Assembly: GCA_028829895.1 (NCBI GenBank)
Contig: CM054178.1
Coordinates: 23,603,701-23,667,700 of the forward strand
Source: Sinotaia quadrata
Lineage: Eukaryota > Mollusca > Gastropoda > Architaenioglossa > Viviparidae
Reading direction: 5' to 3'
Length of the DNA stretch: 64,000 nucleotides
Part shown: positions 23,655 to 35,774 of the stretch, one piece after another
Layout of the letters: every line of letters starts with the position of its first letter
Position numbering within the stretch: the stretch's first letter is position 1
The notes under the pieces: model-generated
The model's input: the letters and a program-made list of their open reading frames with translations, nothing else
Told to the model about the DNA's origin: nothing
Databases searched by the model: none
Translations under genes and position numbers: made by a program

Positions 23655-23801
23655 TACAGCATGCCAGTTCTATTTTCTTATCCATTTGACATAGTGACCT
23701 TAGGAACATGTCAATTCTATTTTTTGTGACCATTTGACATGGTGACCTTTCTAATGACATGCCAATTCTATTTTCTTGACCATTTGACATGGTGACCTTA
23801 G
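23655..23801 (+). repeat. ~49-bp array carrying a copy of the exon 12 acceptor
   Basis: Three units of the type CATGCCAATTCTATTTTCTT then GACCATTTGACATGGTGACC. GTGACCTTAG|GAACA occurs at 23703/23704 and again at the true boundary. From the copy the frame reaches TGA within 14 codons. Confidence 0.9.
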
Positions 23802-23948
23802 GAACACGAAAGTATCCATTCTGCAGATGGAAGAAATGAGTTAGAGAGAAAGGAAATGGAATCACTGCACACACTACAGAAGCAATATGAAGAGCATGAA
23901 ACTCTCAGACAGGAACAACTTCAAGCTGAGGCAGAAGAGGCATTTCGG
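23802..23948 (+). CDS. ANKRD26: ANKRD26-like exon 12, first helical segment
   Basis: The acceptor is GTGACCTTAG and the donor CGG|GTACGT, phase 0-0, residues 413-461. From ELERKEMESLHTLQKQYEE on it is a charged helix with heptad character. The acceptor is duplicated 98 bp upstream. Confidence 0.85.
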
Positions 23949-24140
23949 GTACGTCTTTTCTTTTTTTTGTTTTTGCTTTTGCTTTCACAGAGATGGAGGT
24001 ACATTTGAGCTAATTAATTTACAAATCTCAATGTTTGTAAAAATCTTTTGCTGTCAGAGCACTGGAGCTACATTTTGAGTTAACTAATTTATAAAATTGT
24101 TTGTTAGCAAAGATCTTTTAGAATCATTTTGTAATTGTCA

Positions 24141-24168
24141 GTATCTATCTATCTATCTATCTATCTAT
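24141..24168 (+). repeat. (TATC)n microsatellite
   Basis: Seven TATC units. Confidence 0.95.
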
Positions 24169-24169
24169 A

Positions 24170-24310
24170 CAAATAAAAGCAATTAGATATACCCATATGT
24201 ACATACAAATAAAAGCAATTAGATGTACCATATATATGTTACATACATACAAATGCAAGCAATTAGATATATCCATACATACAAATACAAGCACATTTCA
24301 AATCTACACA
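24170..24310 (+). repeat. ~45-bp minisatellite, 3 copies
   Basis: Units of the type CATACAAATAAAAGCAATTA then GATATACCCATA. Confidence 0.85.
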
Positions 24311-24389
24311 TGCATATGCATGCAAGCACTTTTCTCATGAATATTTTTAAATCATAAAATATCATGTTCATATATGTGTGTATACATGT

Positions 24390-24609
24390 AACATTTGTTT
24401 GCTTCATAACATTCAGTGCTAGAGGATTATATTGGTTTGATATTTCTGTTTACATATAAACACAAGTTGTTTATTTCATAACATTCAGTGCTTATATTGG
24501 TTTGATAATATTTTTATTTACATATGAAACACTTGTTGTTTATTTCACAACATTTGTTGCTAAAAGATTATATTAGTTTTATCATATTTTGTTGTTTATT
24601 TCACAACAG
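24390..24609 (+). repeat. ~65-bp array crossing into exon 13
   Basis: Units of the type TTGTTTATTTCATAACATTC then AGTGCTAGAGGATTATATTG. The last intronic part and the first 20 nt of exon 13 (ACAAC AG|TTGGAGCAAAAGG) align with internal units (ACAACATTTGTTGCTAAAAG). Confidence 0.8.
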
Positions 24610-24699
24610 TTGGAGCAAAAGGACTTAGATAAAGATGAAAATAGCAGTGATGATGAATTTCAGTTCAACAGGGATCAAGTTGTCTCACCTTCTCTACAG
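24610..24699 (+). CDS. ANKRD26: ANKRD26-like exon 13
   Basis: The acceptor is TTTCACAACAG and the donor CAG|GTTAGC, phase 0-0, residues 462-491. It starts LEQKDLDKDENSSDDEFQFN, an acidic serine cluster. The preceding array has units that extend across this boundary. Confidence 0.8.
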
Positions 24700-25795
24700 G
24701 TTAGCAAATAATTTTATTTATTATTTTGATTTTCACAGTACCCTTATTACTTTTAGAAGCAATATATATATATATAAGCTGATAATGAAATGCATAAAAG
24801 TATAAGCAGAACAGAATTATATACAAGCCATGATTCTGGACTTGAGGAGTCAAGGTCCCACCCAGGTCACAGACATTGTAATAGGTTGTTGTTGGAAACA
24901 TTATTTATTAATAAATTAATAATAAACTGAAATGCAGTTTAATTGAAAAATGTATATATGATATTAATGTTAATCATGAAAATGATCAATATAATGATGG
25001 CCCATTGACATTGAGATGGTAACTAAACAAACATACCTACTCTTTATAGGAATCCTCACAGTAATCAAAGAATAAAGAATGAGCAATTGAATACAAGTGT
25101 ATTCCTGCATGAAATACAGAAATGATTTACCACAGTTAAGAAGGAAAACAGACTAAAATTGGTACCCTTGAAAGCAACATAAACTTCATGAATGAGTTTG
25201 TAAACAAACTACTTCAAATTACACTTTACCATTAATTTACCATTAATGTAGGAGAATTCTGAATATGGTTACTTTGTGCCTAAGATTTAATGGCTCAGTT
25301 TCTGATACCTGGCTTGAGCTATAATAAGAAATGCTGTCCATTAACTTCGTTTTGCCCAGAAAATGCTTGAGCATAAATGTTGTATACTGAGGGCAAAATT
25401 TTCTTAAGAGCATTTGGATGATATGCATGCTATGTTGTAGAAATTTCTGACCAAATTTCTGTGCCGTTTTGTACTTTCTTCTACTGAGAACTAGTGACAA
25501 TTGCAGGGATAGAAAAGTTCAGAAATGTAATAATCACGGACACAATCAGCTTCAGATTTAAATATACAAGTACATATTTGTTTTTAAAATAATATTTTAT
25601 AACTTAACTAGTAAGTAACTAATTAAGGGTTTTTTTTATTCTACCGTGTTCATAGTCAAACTATATGTATTTATATTTTAATTCTCTGTGTGTGTGCACG
25701 CATACATGTATGTGCGTGTATGTGCAAGTACAGACAATAACAAAAATGGATGGAGGTATAAGAAAAGAAGAAGTAGTTTACTAGCATGTTTATTT
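24700..25795. other. Intron 13, no array
   Basis: Unique AT-rich intron with nothing recognised. Confidence 0.5.
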
Positions 25796-25803
25796 TTTTG
25801 CAG

Positions 25804-25907
25804 TCACGTCAAGGGATTTTACTGGACATGTACCAAAACAACTCTCACTCAGCCTCAACTGTAGTCACATCGACATCCACTTCTATTACTACAGTCCACC
25901 AGCCAAG
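25804..25907 (+). CDS. ANKRD26: ANKRD26-like exon 14
   Basis: The acceptor is TTTTTTTGCAG and the donor CCAAG|GTAAAC, phase 0 in and 2 out, residues 492-526. It starts SRQGILLDMYQNNSHS, then a Ser/Thr-rich tail. The donor is tandemly copied downstream. Confidence 0.85.
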
Positions 25908-26060
25908 GTAAACATTTTCATTATTAATTTCTCTTAATAAATTATTAACCTCAACAACCAAGGTAAAAGTTTTCTTTATTAATTTCTCTTAATAAATTAT
26001 TAACCTCAACAACCAAGGTAAAAGTTTTCTTTATTAATTTCTCTTAATAGTGAAGGTAAA
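25908..26060 (+). repeat. 55-bp array carrying copies of the exon 14 donor
   Basis: CCAAGGTAAAAG recurs at 25959 and 26014, each 55 bp from the one before, with GAAGGTAAAC at about 26053. The rest of the unit is TTTTCTTTATTAATTTCTCT then TAATAAATTATTAACCTCAA. Confidence 0.95.
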
Positions 26061-28850
26061 CTATTTTATTTTCCACTGCCCTAAGTAAAACTCCAAAGTT
26101 CAACAGTCAAATATATTTTTTATTTATTTTCTTAATACATTACTAAAGTTCAGCAATTTGAGATAAAACTTTTATTATACATTATCTGTAATGAATTTTC
26201 TTAATGAGGGCTTAAAGTAGCTTTTGCATTTTGTCTGCCCTTCAGAATCTTCTCTTCTTAACTTTACATCTCTTGTGTTTCCTTCAGTAATTGTATGTAT
26301 GATTTGTTTACTTATAATATTTCCCCCATATCTGGATCATGTCTTTGGAAAGCTTGTTGTCTGACATGCTTTTGATGTTTTCTATCATTTTTATTTTGCT
26401 CTTCTCTCATTAAATCCCTTCTTTCTCCCAGTATATTAATGTGCATTTCAAATATCAGTATATTTCTGGTTGAGAACTGTTAGAATAATACTATAGAAGT
26501 ATATTTTGCTATTCTTTTTCTCAGTGTATTACTTTTCAGTATCTTCAGATATCAGTAAATTTCTGGTCAATGTGACGTTTTGTTGGGGGATGGGACAAGA
26601 TGTTCATTTTCCACCACCCTGGCTTCCCATAACCATGGACTAGTCCCCAAAATGCACCTTCTGGCTGGCCACACATATTGAATAGGTGGAAAATGGGTAG
26701 GATAAAACAAAAGAATGAGAAACTATATTAATGAAAGCATATATATATATGTATGTATGTATGTATATTTAAAAAGAGGGAAATAAAAACATAGCAATCA
26801 GTTAGTTTTCAACAATATAGAAAAGATAATAAGAAATATAGAGTTTGTAATCAGGACTATGTGAGTCTAATAAAAGAAGATATTGTGCTTTCAAAGTGAA
26901 TGGAAGAAGCTAGGGGAGCTTCAGGTGGTGGTGGTGGTTATGATAACAGTTTTACGTCACCACTGGAGCTTTCATGGATCATTTCATCATAAGAAGTTCT
27001 CTGACCTGTAGTACTCCAGTGGGACATGCTCCCTTCACAAGTATTTGGGGAGCACTGGTGGTGGTGTTGCAGTTGGAGGTTTGTTTTTCTTCTTTGGCAG
27101 AATTTTCCACAACACATTAGTGTTGATCTTTATCAATTTTTGGGATGGGTGAGGTTTGAGTCTCTTTGGATTTTGCTGTCAGTATAGGTCTGATGAGGTT
27201 TTTGTAGTGGTCCAGGAGAATCTTTCTTAATTCTATTATGCTGTCTATAAGTGCTGGTACATTTGTTGGTTCGTTGATTGCATCCTTTCGAAAGTGATGT
27301 TAATGTCCTCATTGGGAGTAACCAATTGGTGGTCAATAGGTGATATGACTTTCCAATGGCCTGTTCCATCTTTCCCATAAGCCAGTGTGTTCTCGTATAG
27401 TCAGTAAGTGAGAATCTTTTACCAATGTATACATCTTCTTTTTTCATCATCTTCTTCTTTTGTTTTTGCTTCTTTATTTGTTTGTTCTTCTTGCCCTGAC
27501 AAGGGCTTGGGTGTTGGCAGTAAGGCTGATTTCTCTATCACCAGCCCTAATAAGGGCTTAGGTGTGGTACTGGCTTTTCCATGTATGCGTCCCTGTTCAT
27601 CCTAATTTTGGTAAGCCATTCAAAAAGGTGTGATGTGTCACCTCTGAGACTAAAACTCAGTGAGTGGAGTGAAAAAACGAATTAGCTCAGTACTCTATCT
27701 AGGGTTGTAGTGTGTCTTTATAATCAAACACACCACTGCCACCATAACCAACCAGGAACTTGCTGTTATCTATTGCCGATTATTTGATAGTGTTTACAGA
27801 TGTCACAGTATATCAAGCCTAGCTTTTCCCTCTAAGCTTTATTGTGTGAATTGATTGAGTATAACTAGCTCTGATATTTGATCAGTAGTTTTTCTCTGTT
27901 ATAATTGAAGCATGTCCACACCATTTGTACTGAAAATTCCAGATTTAAAAGACCACTCTGATATTGACTGAGCCAGTTCTTTCTGCCCCCTCCCCTCCTG
28001 CCCCCCCTCCCCCGCTTGTGACCTGCTTGTTTATTTGCTTGTCAATCATGCTAACTAATTTGCTCTTTATATACTTTTGCTGTATCTCATATGCATGCCT
28101 ATCTCCTACTTTCACTGAAATGGTCTGCAAGAATGCCTTTGAAAGAATCATGGTTTTTAATAGTTTAAGATCTGCTGTATAGTAAGTACTCACTGACAAC
28201 ACAAAAACAGATTGTATGAAATCTTACTGTTACAATTACTTTACTTTGTATTTTTCTGCATATAAATATAAATATATATTTTATTCAGGGTTAAAAAAAT
28301 TCTTTCTTTATTGCCAACTTTAAGTTTATGATTAAACTTCCTGCTATGTTTTAATTTTAACGGGTTTCTTGAGTGATATGTATAACAGAATATTGTTTTG
28401 TGTAAAAGTTTTGGTTGTAATATTTTGCTTTTGTATATTTTTTAATCATCTGATTGCATGGAGTCACTTAAACACAAATGTAGTTTTGCTAGTTTTTCGT
28501 ACATGTTTCTGATACAGGGCTCTCTTAAATATTTTTAGTGATAGGTTCTTTTCTTTCACAGTTTTCTCATAGATTTCCTAATGCATTTTTGTAATAAAGC
28601 TATCTCGGTTAATTTTGATTTTGGGGGTCACATTTTTTTAAATGCTTTAGGGAAATAATGATTATAGAGATGAATCACTTGGCATTTGTCATAGAGTCTT
28701 TTGTTTGTGCTGTGTCTATTTTGGTCATTCCTTGTCTTGAAGATGTATGGCTGATTTCTTATTAAACTGTTCAGTATTCAGATAAATACTTTTAAGGAGT
28801 AGTATAGATTTATTGTTGATTTCTTTTTTAGTGTTATATTTGTGGTGAAC
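26061..28850. other. Intron 14, part without array
   Basis: 26920-27730 is richer in GC (GGTGGTGGTGGTTATGAT, CTGACAAGGGCTTGGGTG with an imperfect copy CCTAATAAGGGCTTAGGTG). It looks like an old dispersed element, class unknown. The rest is unique AT-rich sequence. Confidence 0.45.
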
Positions 28851-28854
28851 AGAT

Positions 28855-29100
28855 TCTAGACCAGAGGAATACAAGCTAGTCAGTAAATGTCATTTTGAAT
28901 GTTACATTTGTATTGAGCAGGTTCTAGCCCAAAGAAATATAAGCTAGATAGAAACTTCTCACTCTGAGTGCTACATTTGTGGTGAGCAGGTTCTAGCCCA
29001 GAGAAATGTAAGCTAGCAGTAAACTTCTCCCTTTGAGTGCTACATTTGTATTGAGCAGATTCTATCCCAGAGAAATATAAGCTAGTCAGTAAACTTCTCA
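28855..29100 (+). repeat. ~61-bp minisatellite, 4 copies
   Basis: Unit GTGCTACATTTGTGGTGAGC then AGGTTCTAGCCCAGAGAAAT. Confidence 0.9.
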
Positions 29101-29350
29101 ATTGTTCGGTTGCTAGGTTATTCTATGTGTTTCTAATTCTAGGTTTTCTTGTGTTCTGTTGCTAGGTAATTTTATGTTAATTTTAATTTAATACAAATTA
29201 ATACAATTATTTAGTTCCAGGTTTTTATGGTTCTGCTTCTAGGTTATGTTTTATCTATCTATAGCTAGGTTTTCTTTATTTTGTTGCTAGGTTATTATAT
29301 ATATATATATATATATTTTTTTTTTCTTCTAAGTTTTCTTGTGCCCATTA
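29101..29350 (+). repeat. Loose TTGCTAGGTTATT repeats and (TA)n
   Basis: About 6 scattered copies of TGTTGCTAGGTTAT-like units with a short TA run at 29298-29317. Confidence 0.7.
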
Positions 29351-29514
29351 GCTAAGTTATTCTTATAATCTTGTATTAGGATGTCTTGTTTCTAATAAAT
29401 AAATTCTATTGTTTCTAGTACTAGATTCTATTTTTTCTATGCTGGGTTCACTTAATTTCAGTGTTTCAAGTGCTAGATTTTCATATATCTATGAAATGAT
29501 ACCAGGCTCTCTTA

Positions 29515-29710
29515 AATGTTTCTAGTGATAGGTTCTTTCCATTTTTAAAGTTGTTAGGTTCTCTCTTATGATTCTGATGTTAGATTTACATTGTCTCACA
29601 TTTTATATAACTAGGTTCTCTGTTATGATTGTAATGCTTGATTTACATTGTCTCACATTTTACAGTATTAGGATCTCTCTTATGATTATAATGCTAGAAT
29701 GACTTTATCT
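29515..29710 (+). repeat. ~57-bp minisatellite, 3 copies
   Basis: Unit GGTTCTCTCTTATGATTCTG then ATGTTAGATTTACATTGTCTC. Confidence 0.85.
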
Positions 29711-32400
29711 CTTATGACTTTTATAATATTCAGTTTAATTCTTTCTAACATTAACTTCTCAGGCATTTCCAATGGGATATTATTTTTATTTTACTTTTTA
29801 GTTGTTGTTTGTGTAAAGCTAAGTTTTCTTATTTATTTTTCTTGTATTACAGAATGTAGATCCAAATTATGAATATGCTGCAAGCATTAGTGTCATTTGG
29901 TTACTAGGCTCAGTCCACTTATTAAAAAATCAAAAGTTATTTTTGAAATATTCTCACTCCTTGTCCACACACATATATACACACATACATGATCCTGCTA
30001 TCCAAAACCTTTCACTCATCTACTCTTATCATTGTTTGTTTTCTTCAGTCATATAAATCAAAGATCAGGTTTCTTAGATTAGCAGAAGAAATGAAAGAGT
30101 GTTTTCTACCCAGGGATTTACAGCTGGAAGTTAAAATTATTACATTAATGTTTACCCCCTGTGCCTTGCACTCCACTGGACACAGAGAGATAAGCTTTTG
30201 GCTGATAAGATTTTATTGAAATTTTATGTTTTGATTTCTGCATATATAAAATTCAACTCCTTAGTTCCCCGTGTTAATGCTTTGATTAAGAACATAATTT
30301 ATCTAGAGCTGTTTGTTTGAAGTATCACCAGTGAAAGAAATTAAATTCTAAAGTTGAAATATGCCGAGAAAGATTATTCACTTAAAGGTGTAGAATTAAA
30401 GGTAAAGTGGCAGTCAGAAAGTGAGGAATTATGCAATTAAAGATATGGGAATTGAATTGAAAGCTTGAATTCAGAATATTAAACTCTTCTGTTTAGAGAT
30501 ATTCTCGGAATATAATTGACATAATTATTAAATTTTGGCCATTATTTCTTACTTCTTTTCTTAATTTCTTTTTACAATTTTTAATTTTATACATGGCATC
30601 TTGTTTTAGTTTAACCATTTTAGATTTTGAGTTATTAATCAGCAGTGCTCAAAGTGAGATCATATATTTAGGTAACTAGAAAATTTTGTGAAACATAAAT
30701 GAAAATGAATAACATCAGGAATAATGTAGAAGTAAGCAAATTATAATTTACTATAAATATAATAATTAATTAAGATATATATATTAAACTCGTTATATAT
30801 AGAAAATAAGAAGATGTAATAGCAAAATAATGTAAGAACTATATTATTGGTAAATTAATTTTACTCATTATTACAACTATTCATACAATTCTTACCAAAT
30901 CTATAGTGATCTACATTTCAGAGTAACCAAATTACAATTTCACTCAAATGACAAACTGGTCTTAATGAGTGTATATATCAAGAAACAATGAATTTGTAAT
31001 TATTAAATGGAAATGAAAGATAGAAACTGTAAATAGTTAATAGCCTCATCATTCTTTTTATAACTGTTTTGGATTTAGTCATTAATGCATGAATAAATGA
31101 CTGAGTTAAATTAACAGTATTTAAGTGAATAAATGAATGAATGAATTCAATTGTCATCGATTATCAGCTTTTTTGTTCTGTTTATAACTGGTTAAGATTT
31201 AGTCACTAAAAGGACAAATAAATGATTGCTTAAAATTTTAACTAATTAACTTCTTCATTATTTTCCTTGTAATGTTTTAACTTTAGGCATTAATGTAAAA
31301 AAAAAATTAAATGACAATACTTAACACTGATTTTTCTGATTTAACTTGGTTTGGATTTAGTCACCAGTGTGAATGAGTATATGTCAATAATTTGGAGATG
31401 TGTGACAGAGATTTAGGTGTTTGACCCTTACACAGGATATTGTGCAGTTATCGAGTCATGTTCCCTTTCAAAGAGATTTTTCAAATTGACACAGCCTTTC
31501 TTTGCCTTGGGATTGTCATGCTTTTAGCACTCAGAAGTAATTGTGAAGCACTAGAGATCTAACAAGAATCCATATTGTTATTATTTTTTTAAATTAATAT
31601 TCTTATTAATTCATAGATTAATTGTTCTGTTTGTAACTCTCATTTAGATTTAGTCACCAATAAGAATGAAAAATGATAAACATCTTCACTGTTTCACTCA
31701 TTAAGGCCTGTTGTTTCAGTTCCACAAATTTATCCTAAAATTCTTACTTCACCAGGAAGTGTGGGGGGAAATAATTAACAAAAAAAAAATAGCTTCATTA
31801 GCACACTAGTCAGAATATTAAAAGGTCATTTGCCAGTCATTTCTAAAAATAGCTCAGACATATGAAACTATGTAAAGACTCATTGTTTTGCAGCATTTCC
31901 TCTCTGTCAGTTGGGGGCGGGGGGAGAAAGAGAGCACAGACAAAACACTTTAAAATTCATGGGCACTCACTGCAGTAATAAGTGGAAAAGAATTCATTTA
32001 GAAAAAGTTCGCTTGTCTACATGAAATTATTTCGCAGCTTCAGAGAAAACACATAATGTAAGTGAACCACTGATAGAAAGGGAGCAATACATAATTCACT
32101 TTATACTTTATCAAGGATTTATTTTGCTAAAATAGTATATTTATTGTGAGATAACACTTTAAGTAAAAACAAACATAACAAGTAGCACACTGTTAGTTTG
32201 TTCACATGTCCTTTAATCTCGTCAGGGTTTAGCTTTGATGTATGTGTATTTTTGTATTATGTGTGCATGTGTGTATGCATTTGTGAATAGGGTGTGGGGC
32301 ATAGTTTCTTTTGTTTTATTTTGATTTAATTGGCATGATTGCTAATGTGCATTTAAATAGATATCTTAGAACATTGTTTGAATCATTGTAATATACACCT
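29711..32400. other. Intron 14, middle, no gene seen
   Basis: Unique AT-rich sequence. Several loose TAACTGGTTTGGATTTAGTCA-like stretches (31060, 31180, 31345, 31640) recur about every 120-300 bp, perhaps a very old array. Confidence 0.5.
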
Positions 32401-32419
32401 GGGATTTATTTACATTCTT

Positions 32420-32640
32420 GTACATACACGTTAAGAATGCTGTGTTTTTACTTTTGCTGAAAACATACCGATACTCGTAAATGTATCTTTAAGAATGCTG
32501 TTTTCACTTTTTGCTGAAAACATACTAGCTAGTACTTGCACACTTTTGTTATGCATTTACTTTAACTGACAATTTTATGGCTACACAGAACTTACTACAT
32601 TTACTTTAACTGACTATTTTGTGGCTACACAGAACTTACT
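32420..32640 (+). repeat. Two short tandem duplications
   Basis: TTAAGAATGCTGT ... TTTTGCTGAAAACATAC is present twice, then ATTTACTTTAACTGACAATT ... GGCTACACAGAACTTACT twice. Confidence 0.85.
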
Positions 32641-32691
32641 CTACATGTACTATTTCACTTTCCGATGAATGTATGCTTTAAAATACCTTGT

Positions 32692-32744
32692 GTACACACA
32701 CACACATACATACATGTTATGTACAAAGCACTAAAAAGCATATA

Positions 32745-32797
<53 letters not shown>
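32692..32797 (+). repeat. CA run and (TG)n microsatellite
   Basis: A short ACACACACACATACATACAT is followed by a TG run at about 32747-32796. Confidence 0.95.
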
Positions 32798-33099
32798 TGC
32801 AAACTTATATTTCTAAAATGCTGCAGTTTTCATTCTGAGTGCATGCTTTGTGGTATATGTACTTAATTTTTCTTAAGGCCCATAAAACATATAATTTCAC
32901 TTTGTGTCAGTGTATGCCCAGTCTCTGCTTGCATTAAGTACTTATATTTATACTGCAGACAGTTTCTAGTGGCCCACAAAACATAATTCATTGTCATTTT
33001 GTGTTTATGTAAGCTATGATTTTGTAAAGTACTTATATTTGTATATCTATAATACTGACAACTTCTAGTAGCCTACAAAACATACTGCAATGTCACATT

Positions 33100-33270
33100 G
33101 TGTTGAGTGTACTTTTTTGTGTTTTTGATGGCACATTGTGTATTGTGTGTACTTAATGCAAACATATATTAAAGTCTTAATGTACTGTGTGTACTTAATG
33201 CAAACATATATTAAAGTCTTAATGTACTGTGTGTACTTAATGCAAACATATATTAAAGTCTTAATGTAAT
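33100..33270 (+). repeat. 47-bp minisatellite, 3 copies
   Basis: Unit TGTGTACTTAATGCAAACAT then ATATTAAAGTCTTAATGTACTG, nearly identical. Confidence 0.95.
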
Positions 33271-33274
33271 TTCT

Positions 33275-34115
33275 CTTTATGTTGCCTGTATACTTCTGTA
33301 ATATATTTCATGCTAATTATTATTTCCACAGGTCACAAAGTACACTGCAATTTCACTTTATGTGCGTAATATATTTCATGCTAATTAATATTTCCACAGG
33401 CCATAAAGTGCACTGCAAATTTTTTATGTTTGTAATATATTTCATGCTAATTAATATTTCCACAGGCCACAAAGTACACTACAATTTCACTCTAGGATGA
33501 GTGCATACTTCTGTAGTGTTTTTATTAAACTGTATGTATATATATATATATATGTAAAATAAAATTATATTTCTGGAGGCCATAAAAAGCACTCTGCAAT
33601 TTCACTCTATGTGTGTACTTTTGTAATACATTTCTTGCTAATTAATATTTCTTGAGGCTAAACAAAACACATTTCGATTTCACTTTATTTTATGGTTGTA
33701 TTTTCCAATACATTTCTTGCTAATTAATATTTCTAGAGCCTAAACAAAACAAACTGCAATTTCACTTTATTTTAAGTGTGTATTCTCCAATACATTTCTT
33801 GCTAATTAATATTTTTACAATTACTATACAATTACAAAGCACACTGTAGATTCACTTTATTTTATGTGTGCATTTCTGTATTTCATTCAAACTGATATTT
33901 CTTGTGCTGGTTATTTTTTTAATAATACATACATTTTATACCACATAATAATTTCAAGAAACCCTCTGGAATATACTTTGTTTTCACTCAGTCTTTGCTG
34001 TGTTTATATTTCAGTAAATAATACATTTCATAATGTTTCTAGATGTCCTATAAGCAGCAAACAAAAATGTGTACATTTGTATAGTATATTTCACCCAAAC
34101 TGATATATTTCCAGA
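33275..34115 (+). repeat. ~72-bp minisatellite, about 9 diverged copies
   Basis: Units of the type ATATTTCATGCTAATTAATA then TTTCCACAGGCCACAAAGTACACTGC. Several units carry a 3' splice-like TTTCCACAG. Confidence 0.85.
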
Positions 34116-34900
34116 AGCCATTCAAAGGATACTATCTTTTTACTCTGTGTAGGCAGTCTTCTGTAGTTGAACTGGTATTGAGATATGAACATTACTCTTT
34201 TTAAATATAGTGTGTATATGTTTGCAATGTAATCCATGCTGCGACAAGAGCACATATCTCAAAATGTGGACTGCCTCTTTATGCAAACATGCTTCAGTAA
34301 CAAAACAACAGTTAATAGACAGCATGATGTGAATGACATTGGCATTCATTGTGTATCAAAACACTACACATTTCACACTTACACTATATTGTATGCATAT
34401 GTACATGTGTGTATGTGTGTTTCATCTCCCTTTGTCTGTATGCATAGCTTTGATTTGAGTAGATGTGGACACTGGACATTAAACAGAAACACAGCAATCA
34501 CTTAAATTTTAAAGAAGACTGTCAGCTCTATCAGTAATGAAGTGCTTCTTGTTATTTTAGAACTAGTGAATGTGCATGAGAAAGAATTACACCATTAAGA
34601 ATGTTCTCTCACTAATACTCATGTGGGTAACACAATTATTTTTGCTTGACCCAAACACATATAGTAAGTGTGCATAAAATTGATGTTTTAAAAAGAGAAT
34701 TAGTGTCCTTATACCAATATGTTTGCTCTAGATAATTGATTGTAATTGATATATGCTCTAGATATTATTCACAAGAGAAAACCTATAAATGGTTGACTTG
34801 TGTATAATTTTATTATAGTTTAAATATTATTTTAAAATATTTTGTACACCATGAACTGATAAGTTTAAACACTTTTCAAAGTTTAACTGTAATTGCATCA
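34116..34900. other. Intron 14, last part
   Basis: Unique AT-rich sequence up to the exon 15 acceptor, with no array. Confidence 0.5.
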
Positions 34901-34921
34901 AATTATTCTTTTCTGTTTCAG

Positions 34922-35440
34922 GGAAGAGTTGATTCATGCTGAGAACCAGGTTCAAGACCAACAAACCAAAGAAAGTGCTGACAAACCCAACAGCACCAAC
35001 AATTACAAATCTCCGCAGAATGTGAATTCCTCTGGTGTATATGTTTTACAGCACCAGCAATCATCACAGGGCTTCTCCCATCAGTTTGGCAGCAATGTGA
35101 CTGGACATGATAGTAATGGATATCAGACTGAATCCACTTTGCATCAATCAGGGAGCAATTGGATTCAACCTACAATTCAGCAGTCTGACAGTGAAGGGTT
35201 TAAGGTAGGAGCTGTTGCACTGCAATCCGAAAGTAGTGGTTTCCAGCCTGAGCACATAAATCAATCATCCAGCAGTGGTAGATATCCTGGACCCAGCATG
35301 CAGCAAGTCAATAGTGGTGGATATTTGACTGGACCGACTGCACAGCAGATCAAACAGCGCTTGCAAATTGGCAGTTCACAAATAGCTTTTCCTGCTGACT
35401 TCATGGACTCAGATGATTCGTTTATCTCAGATGCTGAGAG
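34922..35440 (+). CDS. ANKRD26: ANKRD26-like exon 15, Q/S/G-rich repeat region
   Basis: This is the largest exon (519 nt). The acceptor is TTCTGTTTCAG and the donor GAGAG|GTCAGG, which is a weak site; phase 2-2, residues 526-699. About 90 residues form seven imperfect repeats of 12-14 residues of the type S-x-S-x-G-[FY]-x6-Q-Q, giving an evenly spaced aromatic, uncharged region. It closes with an acidic DSDDSFISDAER. No known domain is seen; it looks intrinsically disordered. Confidence 0.85.
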
Positions 35441-35639
35441 GTCAGGTGCCTTTCAGATTTTGCTTCTGGGTTTTTTTGTGTTCGATTTTATGCTTTCAGC
35501 TTATAGTTAATGGAATTTATACCAGTTAATGAGTTTCATTTGCGAATGACATTGGGAACTGTCCTTAGCTGTGTCACACTATTTCTTCTCTCATCTCCGC
35601 CCTGTCATGTGCTTCTTTTAAAGTCTGGAACTTGCTTAA

Positions 35640-35735
35640 ACACACACATGTATAATATACACACTTATAAACACATATAAACCATACACACACACACCAT
35701 ACAACCACACACACACATTTATATACACAAGTAAA
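35640..35735 (+). repeat. CA-rich stretch
   Basis: Irregular CACACA and ATACAC runs. Confidence 0.8.
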
Positions 35736-35774
35736 TAAAAGCATTGAAGCCCAAGTTGAGCTGCTGTTTTGCTA

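Noticed and set aside
27133..27450. 105-codon minus-strand frame
   Set aside because: No match to a known reverse transcriptase or other family that I can recognise.
29853..29910. Possible exon after TTGTATTACAG
   Set aside because: No good donor, and phase 2-2 is required in this intron.
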